NCBI GenBank assembly: GCA_900753715.1
Contig: CAAEAE010000085.1
Location: forward strand, 1-17,958
DNA length: 17,958 nucleotides
DNA from: an uncultured Roseburia sp.
GTDB taxonomy: Bacteria; Bacillota_A; Clostridia; Lachnospirales; Lachnospiraceae
Direction: 5' to 3'
Position 1 is the stretch's first letter. Every line of letters starts with the position of its first letter. This document shows, in pieces, positions 7,309 through 13,155 of the stretch. Position numbers and translations under genes: made by a program. The notes under the pieces are model-generated. The model searched no databases and was not told the origin of the DNA. It was given only the letters and a program-made list of their open reading frames with translations.

Positions 7309-7635
7309 ATGAAATTACTGATAACAGTTATTGTCGTGTTTATAATCATTGTATATGGATACACCTATATTCATTATAAGAAAAAACGCAGACAATCCAT
7401 GGATCATGTACAAGAATTCCATGAGAAGTATAAAATTAAAAAGTCGAATGTAAATGAAACTGTATCAGATCGTCTGTCATCCGCAAATACAAATACAAAT
7501 GCCGATGCCAATACATATCAGTCAATTGATTTTGTAGATAAGGATGAATTTGTATCAGATATCCGGTCTGAAGTCCGTGAGCACTCAGGAAAGAATAATA
7601 GCCAGACTGTTCCAAAGAAGAAATTACAGTTCTAA
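7309..7635 (+). CDS. Small membrane-anchored protein of unknown function
   Basis: A 108-aa protein with an N-terminal membrane anchor (about 2-22, KLLITVIVVFIIIVYGYTYI) followed by a basic stop-transfer KKKRR and a hydrophilic cytoplasmic tail of about 80 residues containing an Asn/Thr/Ala-rich tract (NTNTNADANT). ATG 7309 follows AGAGG. It lies downstream of dtd in the same direction and is the last chromosomal gene before the prophage border. Its layout (short anchor, basic neck, polar tail) resembles the phage-border paralogs at 10062 and 15112, but it lacks their CWDE motif. No function is assigned. Confidence 0.6.
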   Translation: MKLLITVIVVFIIIVYGYTYIHYKKKRRQSMDHVQEFHEKYKIKKSNVNETVSDRLSSANTNTNADANTYQSIDFVDKDEFVSDIRSEVREHSGKNNSQTVPKKKLQF

Positions 7636-7645
7636 GGAGATTACT

Positions 7646-7672
7646 GGTTAACATAAATATATTACGTAAACC
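7646..7672. other. dif-like palindrome (possible Xer site)
   Basis: The arms GGTTAACATAA and TTACGTAAACC are inverted repeats with two mismatches around a 5-base AT centre. The right arm TTACGTAAACC closely resembles the XerD-side half of Firmicutes dif (Bacillus TTATGTAAACT), and the overall size is near the 28 bp of dif sites. It ends 4 bp outside the left 16-bp repeat of the prophage. No second copy is evident at the right border. It may be the chromosomal dif, an att site, or a chance AT-rich palindrome. Confidence 0.35.
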
Positions 7673-7676
7673 TTTA

Positions 7677-7936
7677 GAACTATTCGTTAAACGCCCTTGT
7701 TTTTCGAAAGTCTGAAAGAGTCATCCAGTGGATGACCTGGAAGACCGTAAGAGAGTACAAAGATTATTTTTCACACAGGAAAAAGAACTTTTTTATTTCC
7801 TTAAGATCTGCTAACGCAGATCACCTGAAATCAAAAAATAAAAAAGTAGCATGAAAGAAAAATAATCTGTACGAACGCAGAGTTTTTATGCAGGGCATAA
7901 AAACTTTTTGAAAAATAAAAGTTTAACGCAATAGTT
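7677..7936 (+). repeat. Large folded inverted-repeat element C at left prophage border
   Basis: A 260-bp stretch without a gene, bounded by AACTATTCGTTAAAC and GTTTAACGCAATAGTT as terminal inverted repeats. Nested inside are GTCATCC-AGT-GGATGAC, a long arm pairing the regions 7757-7775 and 7852-7868 (AGATTATTTTTC with GAAAAATAATCT), an inner ACTTTTTTATTT/AAATAAAAAAGT arm, GATCTGC-TAAC-GCAGATC, and GTTTTTATGC-AGG-GCATAAAAAC. It shares the loop motif AAGACCGTAAGA with element A. Such nesting suggests a structured RNA or a foldable DNA element. No flanking target duplication is seen. Confidence 0.6.
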
Positions 7937-7965
7937 AAAAAACAAAGAGTGGCAAAGGAAGCTTT

Positions 7966-8006
7966 AAGCTCTTACTCACTTCAAAAAGTGGGTAAGGGCT
8001 TTTTTT
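7966..8006 (+). terminator. Strong rho-independent terminator before the first phage gene
   Basis: A 16-bp stem (7966-7981 with 7986-8001, only two G-U wobble positions, 4-base loop) is followed by a run of T residues. In the circular phage it would lie downstream of the regulatory gene at 14257 and so end the long rightward transcript. Confidence 0.85.
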
Positions 8007-8049
8007 GTTACCTGAAAATAAGGGGGTGGTAAATGTTCAGGGAAGTACA

Positions 8050-8217
8050 TTGGATATTTACGAATATGAGATGATCATGCAGGCAATCGACCAGATCTAT
8101 AGCTGTGATGATATTCCGCAGCTGATCCAACTGATTGCAATTACAAAGAGCCGGATCGAAAAGATCGGCAACACAAGAGTATACGAACTAATGAAAAAAG
8201 AAGAAGCAAACAAGTAA
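8050..8217 (+). CDS. Small phage protein of unknown function
   Basis: A short protein of about 55 residues, predicted helical and charged, ending in KKEEANK. No family is recognised. The start is uncertain: TTG 8050 is preceded by AGGGAAG, while the open frame extends left to a TTG at 8005 inside the terminator T-run. The strongest ribosome site in the area (AAGGGGG, 8020-8026) instead serves an ATG at 8033 in another frame that yields only 13 codons. This may be a leader peptide or reflect a coupling device. It is the first gene of the phage module, ahead of the ssDNA-binding-type gene. Confidence 0.5.
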   Translation: MDIYEYEMIMQAIDQIYSCDDIPQLIQLIAITKSRIEKIGNTRVYELMKKEEANK

Positions 8218-8219
8218 AC

Positions 8220-8240
8220 GGTGGGGCATTAGTCCCCACC
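8220..8240 (+). promoter_or_regulatory. Hairpin ahead of the ssDNA-binding gene
   Basis: GGTGGGG (8220-8226) and CCCCACC (8234-8240) form a 7-bp G/C-rich stem with a 7-base loop, followed by A-rich sequence rather than T residues. It could control translation of the gene starting at 8270 or act as an mRNA-processing or stability stem. Confidence 0.4.
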
Positions 8241-8269
8241 CCCTAAAAAAGAAAGAGAGAATAAAAACC

Positions 8270-8542
8270 ATGAAATTAACAGTGAACTGTAAAGCAACCG
8301 TTTATAAGGTAACCGAAAAGGAATTTGAAGATAACAAGAAAAATAAGATTAAGTTCTATACCGCCATCGTGGAGCAGAACGGAGACTGTGCAACGATAGG
8401 CATATCTGAAACTGCAAAGGAAAGCATCGCTCTGATGCAGGAGAATCCCCTCGTTATTGAAATTGACAGTGAAAGTCGGAAGATGAAGATCGTTGATGTC
8501 GTAGGTTCAGCCAAAAAGGAACCCGTGCCGTCAAGCAAATAA
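8270..8542 (+). CDS. Putative phage ssDNA-binding protein (pV-like)
   Basis: A 90-aa protein with alternating beta-strand-like segments (LTVNCKATVYKV, KFYTAIVEQNGDCATIGIS, LVIEIDSESRKMKIVDVV) and a short disordered Lys/Pro/Ser tail, in keeping with a small OB-fold protein. In filamentous phages a protein of this size at this place (early, before the coat genes) coats new viral single strands before extrusion. Start ATG 8270 follows a GAAAGAGAGA purine tract. Assignment rests on size, predicted fold and gene order, not on a clear sequence match, so a different accessory role is possible. The stop codon lies inside the left arm of the 8536-8653 structure. Confidence 0.55.
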   Translation: MKLTVNCKATVYKVTEKEFEDNKKNKIKFYTAIVEQNGDCATIGISETAKESIALMQENPLVIEIDSESRKMKIVDVVGSAKKEPVPSSK

Positions 8543-8653
8543 TAGTTTACTTTAGGGGGCGCACCGTGTAGCCTTGCCCATAATGGGGCGTAGTTCAGAC
8601 CCTGCAAGGCTTTTGCACTGGTGCGCCGGGTACATGAAGTCAACTATTATTTG
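8536..8653. other. Nested hairpin, candidate phage packaging signal or origin
   Basis: Outer arms CAAATAATAGTT (8536-8547) and AACTATTATTTG (8642-8653) are a perfect 12-bp inverted repeat. Inside are the perfect pairs GGCGCACC (8558-8565) with GGTGCGCC (8620-8627), and GCCTTGC (8571-8577) with GCAAGGC (8604-8610), plus an intervening GTG/CAC pair. The result is a long, imperfect GC-rich stem in a non-coding gap. Filamentous phages use exactly such a stable imperfect hairpin on the viral strand as packaging signal. It could instead be a complementary-strand origin. Confidence 0.55.
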
Positions 8654-8693
8654 TAGGCACATCAAAGAGAACAGAGAAACGATATCATAATAG

Positions 8694-8716
8694 CCCCTTG
8701 GGAGACGGGCAAGGGG
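8694..8716. other. CCCCTTG/CAAGGGG hairpin
   Basis: A perfect 7-bp stem with a 9-base loop in the same non-coding stretch as the larger structure, followed by a G-rich segment. It has no T-run and may contribute to the same origin or packaging region. Confidence 0.4.
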
Positions 8717-8756
8717 TTGGGGTGTCGGAATGGTACAAAAAGGGGGGTAAAGAAAT

Positions 8757-8942
8757 ATGACAATCAAAGGTGCCCGGACAATATCTGAATACAAAGAAAT
8801 ACAAAAAAACCGCATACAGAAATGGGTTGATGATCGTTTTATCAGCGGATCAGTGACATGGGAAATGGACGGAGCTTCACACATCAAAATCACTGATAAA
8901 ACAGGTGATTCCATCATCATATCACTTGATGAGATCGAGTAA
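8757..8942 (+). CDS. Small phage protein of unknown function
   Basis: A 61-aa soluble protein with a basic helical N-terminal half (EYKEIQKNRIQKWVDDRF) and a beta-like C-terminal half (SHIKITDKTGDSIIISLDE). A strong G-rich ribosome site (AGGGGGG) precedes ATG 8757. No family is recognised and there is no membrane segment. It lies between the folded non-coding region and the structural genes, so a regulatory role is possible but not shown. Confidence 0.55.
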   Translation: MTIKGARTISEYKEIQKNRIQKWVDDRFISGSVTWEMDGASHIKITDKTGDSIIISLDEIE

Positions 8943-8991
8943 GGCAACCTGACACATATAGCAAGGATGATATTGAAAGGTTTATGAATGG

Positions 8992-9699
8992 ATGAAGCAT
9001 GAGAATCATAACAAAAATCGTATATTACTTTATATTTTCAGTTTTGCGTATGCTCTACTGGTCATTAGTACATGTAATACGGTTGAAGCAGCAGAAGTGA
9101 CACCGGAAACCATCACCGAAGAAACCACACCGGAACAACCAACGGATCAGGAGATGGAAGAACCGGAAAAGACGGATCAGCAGATTGAGATTGAAAAAGC
9201 ATGGCAGGAACTGGAGCAGACCGATAACAGTACCATTGAATACCGGGTAAACGCATTGGAACTAAGGCTTCAGGAACTGGGTATTACCTTAGATGATTTG
9301 ATCGTGCGTGTGGAAGAACTCGGAGAAGAGGAGAACCTGTTGGAACAGTTGGTTACTTCCATCAACGAACAGAATAACCTTGTACTTACTGCCTTAAACA
9401 ATCTTATTAATAATCAGAATTATCAGATTGAGAACACACCAATTGAAGCATATGAAGCAGTGACAACGATAGCAGAATCGGTGGACGAACTGAATCTGAA
9501 TACCGTATCAGGTAACAGCCTTGTCTCCGGCCTTGACCAGCGCATGACAGAGAGTCAGGAGCAGACGGCAGAGCAGCATAAAGAAAATATGGAAAGTATG
9601 AACTATGCATTAGGAGCAGTGTTGTTGTTTCTAGGAATTGTGATCGGTGCCGTATTCGCCCTGATCCTGTCGAGGTATATGAAGAATGGAAAAAGTTGA
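8992..9699 (+). CDS. Phage surface protein: signal peptide, coiled coil, C-terminal anchor
   Basis: A 235-aa protein with a signal peptide (residues 1 to about 33, LLYIFSFAYALLVIS then VEAAEV), a long Glu/Gln-rich, strongly acidic ectodomain with heptad-like leucine spacing (about 60-130), and a C-terminal membrane segment (about 206-226, GAVLLFLGIVIGAVFALIL) followed by SRYMKNGKS. This type I layout matches inovirus minor surface proteins, and it immediately precedes the small coat genes. ATG 8992 has GAAAGG upstream at somewhat long spacing. It may act at the virion tip, in adsorption, or in crossing the thick cell wall. No homolog is recognised. Confidence 0.6.
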   Translation: MKHENHNKNRILLYIFSFAYALLVISTCNTVEAAEVTPETITEETTPEQPTDQEMEEPEKTDQQIEIEKAWQELEQTDNSTIEYRVNALELRLQELGITLDDLIVRVEELGEEENLLEQLVTSINEQNNLVLTALNNLINNQNYQIENTPIEAYEAVTTIAESVDELNLNTVSGNSLVSGLDQRMTESQEQTAEQHKENMESMNYALGAVLLFLGIVIGAVFALILSRYMKNGKS

Positions 9700-9808
9700 C
9701 GTAGTAAATATTTTGAGCCTGGGTATTGTGGTCGGATTGGGATTAGGATTCATTCCTATCCTGATCGGGGTTGCAGTGCATGGGATACTAAAAATATTTA
9801 AATCTTAA
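9686..9808 (+). CDS. 40-aa single-span protein, minor coat (pVII/pIX-like)
   Basis: A 40-residue protein beginning MEKVDVVNILSLG and ending GILKIFKS, almost entirely one hydrophobic span (GIVVGLGLGFIPILIGVAV) with an acidic N-terminus and basic C-terminus. This charge pattern is that of inovirus coat proteins. Its ATG overlaps the end of the upstream gene by 14 bases, so translation is probably coupled; GAGG lies ten bases upstream. It is followed after 17 bases by the major coat gene. Size and position match the tiny pVII/pIX tip proteins of Ff phages; sequence similarity is not claimed. Confidence 0.6.
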   Translation: MEKVDVVNILSLGIVVGLGLGFIPILIGVAVHGILKIFKS

Positions 9809-9825
9809 GAAAGGGGGATAAGCAT

Positions 9826-10020
9826 ATGGCATTATTAGACGGTGCAGGTACTGTTGCAAGTTCCGCAAGTGATGTTTTGGTAAAAGGACTTACCCAGGTT
9901 GGTAGTGATATGTCCGGAATGATTACCAAAGTACTTCCGATTGCATTAGGTATTGTTGGTGCGATTATGGTAATCACATTTGGAATCAAGCTTTTCAAGA
10001 AGTTTACCGGGAAAGCGTAA
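9826..10020 (+). CDS. Inovirus major coat protein (pVIII-like)
   Basis: A 64-aa protein with an amphipathic Ala/Gly/Ser-rich N-terminal half carrying Asp residues, one hydrophobic span at about 33-53 (ITKVLPIALGIVGAIMVITFG) and a basic C-terminus (KLFKKFTGKA) that would contact packaged DNA. This is the classical filamentous major coat design. No cleavable signal peptide is visible, as in phage Pf3, so it may insert directly. A very strong ribosome site (AAAGGGGG) and an immediately following terminator agree with high expression. The thousands of copies per virion expected of this protein make it the best single marker of the phage. Confidence 0.82.
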   Translation: MALLDGAGTVASSASDVLVKGLTQVGSDMSGMITKVLPIALGIVGAIMVITFGIKLFKKFTGKA

Positions 10021-10043
10021 AGCACAGGAAAGCGAAGAAAAGA

Positions 10044-10077
10044 AAAAGGACACTAGAAAGATCAGTGTCCTTTTTTG
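10044..10077. terminator. Bidirectional terminator after the major coat gene
   Basis: AAAAGGACACT pairs with AGTGTCCTTTT around a 9-base loop, followed by T residues on the plus strand. Reverse-strand T residues follow as well. The stop codon of the convergent gene lies inside the stem. The stem would end or attenuate the coat mRNA. Confidence 0.85.
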
Positions 10078-10346
10078 TTTAACTCATCCCAACAGGCTTG
10101 TGCATAATCAGTATAACGGCTTTGCGGATTGGAGATATAAGGTTTAAAATCCGACTTTTTACGCTTGAAAGTTTTGCTTTTGGTTGCTGATCGGATCCTT
10201 TTATGATCTCGTTTCTTTTTGAGTAATGGGTAAAGTGTGTAATGCCAGTATACCAGGAAGATAAGCAAAACAAAGATGATAATAATTGCGGTAGTTGGTT
10301 CAATATTGGGAATTGTAAAAGTGATTTCCGGTATTGTGATTTCCAT
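10062..10346 (-). CDS. Leftward phage membrane protein with C-terminal CWDE motif
   Basis: The only leftward gene in the phage module. Its 94 residues comprise an extended N-terminus rich in Ile/Pro/Thr, a hydrophobic span at about 21-37 (IIIIFVLLIFLVYWHY), a highly basic neck (KKKRDHKRIRSATKSK) and a polar tail ending YAQACWDELNKKGH. The gene at 15112 has the same plan and ends YIQSCWDEVSRKKE, so the two are paralogs. It has its own promoter (10370-10398) and AGGGGGA ribosome site. Being antisense-oriented with an independent promoter, it could act in immunity, superinfection exclusion or host take-over, but no function is known. Confidence 0.65.
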   Translation of the reverse strand: MEITIPEITFTIPNIEPTTAIIIIFVLLIFLVYWHYTLYPLLKKKRDHKRIRSATKSKTFKRKKSDFKPYISNPQSRYTDYAQACWDELNKKGH

Positions 10347-10369
10347 ATAGATTTCCCCCTATGTAAGAT

Positions 10370-10398
10370 AGGATAACAAAATTGTAGAAAAATGTAAA
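10370..10398 (-). promoter_or_regulatory. Promoter for the leftward phage gene
   Basis: On the minus strand TTTACA (10393-10398) and TATCCT (10370-10375) are 17 bases apart. The -35 box overlaps the ribosome site of the divergent pIII-like gene, so the two directions may interfere. Confidence 0.5.
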
Positions 10399-10411
10399 GG
10401 AGCGTAGAAGT

Positions 10412-12154
10412 ATGAAAGTGATAAAGCGGATAGTGTGTGTTTTTTTGTCTGTGATGATCCTTTTTTTTGGTGTAAGCAATTCATATTTTTCACCTGTAAA
10501 GATGGATCAGGTCGAAGCTGCCGGAACTGTGGTGCTTGGATATGAAACTATGCAGGCCATATGTTATTATTTTGGCTCGTTAGTTCTTGGTTATTCTTCT
10601 GTTGCAGAAGTACCGGATTTAACAGAAGAACAGATTGAAAAAGTCGGTCATGCTTATATCAAGTCCTTATTTACTGTAAATGGTGTTCCTGATCATGTAG
10701 CAGATAAACTTGCTATGGCTAACCAGGCACTATTTACCTTAATATCCAATAAACAGGCTTATGTATTCGGTTCTGAAGCACTTAAAGAAGTTGCTGAAAC
10801 AGAGTTTCAAGTTATTATGGGCGGTAATAATGGTGATGAAGAACCCTCGCCATCTCCCGATGATAAAAAGAAGCTGAACATCGGTAAAGCTATAGGTTGT
10901 ATTGGTGCAGTGTCTGTTTTTGGTGCTACTGTTTTTGAGGAATCTTTGAAATTTTATATTGATAAATTTAATAATAACGACGAAGTTTTTATAGATGAAT
11001 ATATTAATAGTTTAGGATATTTTACAGACTACACTATAAGTAATGGTTTGTATCAATATAGCAATCCCGCTTACTTCAAAACAGAATGGACTTTTTCGGC
11101 TGGTAATAAATTAGTTTTTGAGGTTAATATTGGTAATTTTACATCAAAATATCCCTATGTATATTATGCCAATATTTTTGAAGATGCTTATTCTTTTAAT
11201 GTTCGTATAAATGGTTTGCCTTACAATGGATTGGATCCATTAGTAAATGATAATTCTTGGAACTATGTTTCCGGTGGTTGGTCATTACGGAAAGAATATA
11301 GTAAAGACGGTATATTACTTTCTAATGATGGTATTCAGGAACTAAAAGCAGGTAATTATGGTATTTCTTCCGGTAAACCAGTTACATATGAATTTATTTT
11401 TAATTCCAATGTTCCTTTTTTTGCTAACCAAAATGATGCAATTGAAGCAATTAAAAAGGGTGATTTTACTAATGCGCTTAATTATGGTAAGTCATTTAAA
11501 AATGCTGATTGGTTACAGGATAACTGGGACGGTGAATTGTTTGATCCCTTAACAGGTCTTAGCTATTTGAACGATCTTGCAAACATGGCGAAACATCAAG
11601 GTTTAAATGCTATAGGCAATGATCCATCGTTGGATGATATGAAGCAACATTTACGTGATATTATTGCAAACTTAAGACCAGGTTATGATCCAGTAACAGA
11701 TCCATCGGTTGATCCTGCATTAGATCCAATCTGTTACCCGGACACAATACCTACTCCGGTTATAGATCCAACTGCAGACGTAGTTTTGCAACCGGCAAAG
11801 GATCCGACTCCATCACCGAATCCTGATCCTAGTCCGAGTACAAGTCCGAAGCCAACAACACAGCCTACACCATCACCGGGAGAGATAGACAGTTCGCAAC
11901 CAGTAGTAGACCTTTCAAAGTTCTTCCCATTCTGCATACCGTTTGACCTGATCCACTTAGTACAAGCATTGGATGCAGATCCAGTAGCACCGAAGTGGAC
12001 TTTAAAATTAGAACCGCCACAATTCCCAGTGGAATGGGAAGTAACGCTTGATCTATCACAATTTGAATCCTTGGCGAAGATCTTTCGGACAGGGGAAACT
12101 CTGTTGTTTGTGGTCGGTCTGATCCTGATAACAAGAGGAATTATAAAGGGGTGA
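10412..12154 (+). CDS. pIII-like phage adsorption/surface protein
   Basis: A 580-aa surface protein with a signal peptide (1 to about 37, ending VEAAG), an N-terminal helical domain (about 40-140), a short PSPSPD linker, a second hydrophobic stretch (about 157-175), a beta-rich aromatic domain (about 190-400, many Tyr/Asn/Phe), a Pro/Asp/Ser-rich linker (about 423-491) and a conserved-looking C-terminal domain with KFFPFCIPFDLIHLV and a terminal membrane span (about 562-578). This matches pIII design: receptor-binding domains, flexible linker, membrane-anchored morphogenesis domain. The central part is visibly more AT-rich than either end, suggesting exchange of the receptor-binding module. 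AAAGGAG precedes ATG 10412. It is followed four bases later by the pVI-like gene. Confidence 0.75.
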   Translation: MKVIKRIVCVFLSVMILFFGVSNSYFSPVKMDQVEAAGTVVLGYETMQAICYYFGSLVLGYSSVAEVPDLTEEQIEKVGHAYIKSLFTVNGVPDHVADKLAMANQALFTLISNKQAYVFGSEALKEVAETEFQVIMGGNNGDEEPSPSPDDKKKLNIGKAIGCIGAVSVFGATVFEESLKFYIDKFNNNDEVFIDEYINSLGYFTDYTISNGLYQYSNPAYFKTEWTFSAGNKLVFEVNIGNFTSKYPYVYYANIFEDAYSFNVRINGLPYNGLDPLVNDNSWNYVSGGWSLRKEYSKDGILLSNDGIQELKAGNYGISSGKPVTYEFIFNSNVPFFANQNDAIEAIKKGDFTNALNYGKSFKNADWLQDNWDGELFDPLTGLSYLNDLANMAKHQGLNAIGNDPSLDDMKQHLRDIIANLRPGYDPVTDPSVDPALDPICYPDTIPTPVIDPTADVVLQPAKDPTPSPNPDPSPSTSPKPTTQPTPSPGEIDSSQPVVDLSKFFPFCIPFDLIHLVQALDADPVAPKWTLKLEPPQFPVEWEVTLDLSQFESLAKIFRTGETLLFVVGLILITRGIIKG

Positions 12155-12158
12155 TTGT

Positions 12159-12392
12159 ATGGAAATAATGAAATCAATTATAGATGCATTTTTAGACTTT
12201 GTACTGAAGCTGTTACCTTTGTCACCATTTGATGAAATAATCAGCTCACTGGAAGATATGCCTTTTCTCGGCTATCTGAACTGGTTTATTCCGATCGGAA
12301 CATTTATCAAGATTGGTGCGGTATGGCTTGCATCTATCACACTGTTTTATATGTACTCCATTATACTGCGCTGGGTAAAAGCCATCGAGTAG
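12159..12392 (+). CDS. pVI-like minor coat protein
   Basis: A 77-aa hydrophobic protein with an N-terminal amphipathic/hydrophobic helix (about 4-22), a Pro-containing middle (LSPFDEIISSLEDMPFLGYL) and a long hydrophobic C-terminal span (about 42-72, ending RWVKAIE). It lies directly between the pIII-like gene and the Zot gene, the place of gene VI in Ff phages, where pVI together with pIII caps the virion end and releases it from the membrane. AAGGGGTG provides a strong ribosome site. The assignment is positional plus hydrophobicity. Confidence 0.65.
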   Translation: MEIMKSIIDAFLDFVLKLLPLSPFDEIISSLEDMPFLGYLNWFIPIGTFIKIGAVWLASITLFYMYSIILRWVKAIE

Positions 12393-12410
12393 CAGGAGAG
12401 GGGGTTAGTA

Positions 12411-13034
12411 ATGATAACGTTATATAGTGGAACTCCGGGAGCAGGGAAATCCCTGCATCTTGCAGAGGTCTTATATTACCGGGTAAAGAACTATAAAGGT
12501 GTCGTGATCGGTAACTTTGATCTGAATACCGGAAACATCAAAGGGAAGAAACATAAAGGAAAATATATCAGTATTGATAACAACCGGCTTACTCCGGATC
12601 GGCTGATCCAGTTCAGCCAACAATACCGGAAACATTATTACGGAACTAAGCCGATGCCGGAAGGAAAGTTTCTGCTAGTAATTGATGAATGTCAGATCTT
12701 ATTCAATTCAAGGGAATGGCAGATACAAGGCCGGAGCGCATGGTTGTCCTTTTTCACGCAACACAGGAAATTAGGCTATGATATTATTCTTGTTTCCCAG
12801 TTCGATCGGATGATCGACCGACAGATCCGGAGCCTGATCGAATACGAATACATACACCGGAAAATCAATAACTATGGAATCATAGGAAAGATTTTAGGAC
12901 TCCTTGCAGGTGGATCCCTGTTCGTATGTGTGAGGATGTGGTACCCGATGAAGGAACGCATTGGAGCAGAATTTTTCGTTGGGCACAAGAAATACTTTAA
13001 GCTATATGACACGTATAAGATGTTCGACACCTGA
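12411..13034 (+). CDS. Zot/pI-family phage morphogenesis ATPase
   Basis: Inner-membrane motor that drives assembly and extrusion of the filament. The 207-aa protein has Walker A GTPGAGKS at 7-14, Walker B FLLVIDE at 87-93, a conserved FTQHRKLGYDIILVSQ segment at 115-130, and a single membrane span at about 156-175 (GIIGKILGLLAGGSLFVCV). Only some 30 residues follow the span, whereas Ff pI has a larger periplasmic domain that contacts the pIV secretin; the short tail and absence of a secretin gene fit a host without an outer membrane. ATG 12411 follows GAGGGGG. This is the most secure marker of the inovirus. Confidence 0.92.
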   Translation: MITLYSGTPGAGKSLHLAEVLYYRVKNYKGVVIGNFDLNTGNIKGKKHKGKYISIDNNRLTPDRLIQFSQQYRKHYYGTKPMPEGKFLLVIDECQILFNSREWQIQGRSAWLSFFTQHRKLGYDIILVSQFDRMIDRQIRSLIEYEYIHRKINNYGIIGKILGLLAGGSLFVCVRMWYPMKERIGAEFFVGHKKYFKLYDTYKMFDT

Positions 13035-13054
13035 TAGCAAGGAAGGGGATGCAA

Positions 13055-13136
13055 GGGGTCCCCACCGAAGCGTCAGGTGGCGGACGCCCTATACTTGACT
13101 ATAGCAACACTTAACACCCATTTCTTGTAATGGGTG
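13055..13136. other. Hairpin-rich gap before rep, candidate rolling-circle origin
   Basis: The 121-base gap holds GGGG-T-CCCC (13055-13063), mutually exclusive stems CACC/GGTG (13063-13079) and GCGTC/GACGC (13070-13087), CTATA-CTTGAC-TATAG (13089-13104), and a perfect 8-bp stem CACCCATT/AATGGGTG with a 6-base loop (13115-13136). Clustered small hairpins next to rep are typical of double-strand origins. The nick site cannot be located by eye. The last hairpin also lies just before the rep ribosome site and might control rep translation. Confidence 0.5.
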
Positions 13137-13155
13137 GAAAAGGGGGTGCTATTAA

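Noticed and set aside
895..7936. CRISPR array formed by the recurring AACTATTC sequences
   Set aside because: The copies are kilobases apart, of unequal size and without regular spacers; they are terminal-inverted-repeat elements.
8571..8640. Possible tRNA-like segment (GGCGTAGTTCAGACCC)
   Set aside because: The T-arm resemblance is superficial; no anticodon or acceptor stem can be formed, and the segment is the loop of a larger hairpin.
8356..8947. Leftward open frames of 95 and 131 aa over the phage ssDNA-binding region
   Set aside because: They are shadows of the rightward genes and the folded non-coding stretch, with no ribosome sites or recognisable products.
11734..12177. Leftward 147-aa frame opposite the pIII-like C-terminus
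   Set aside because: Its composition (Gly/Val/Ser repeats) is the complement of the Pro/Asp/Ser-rich linker; no ribosome site.
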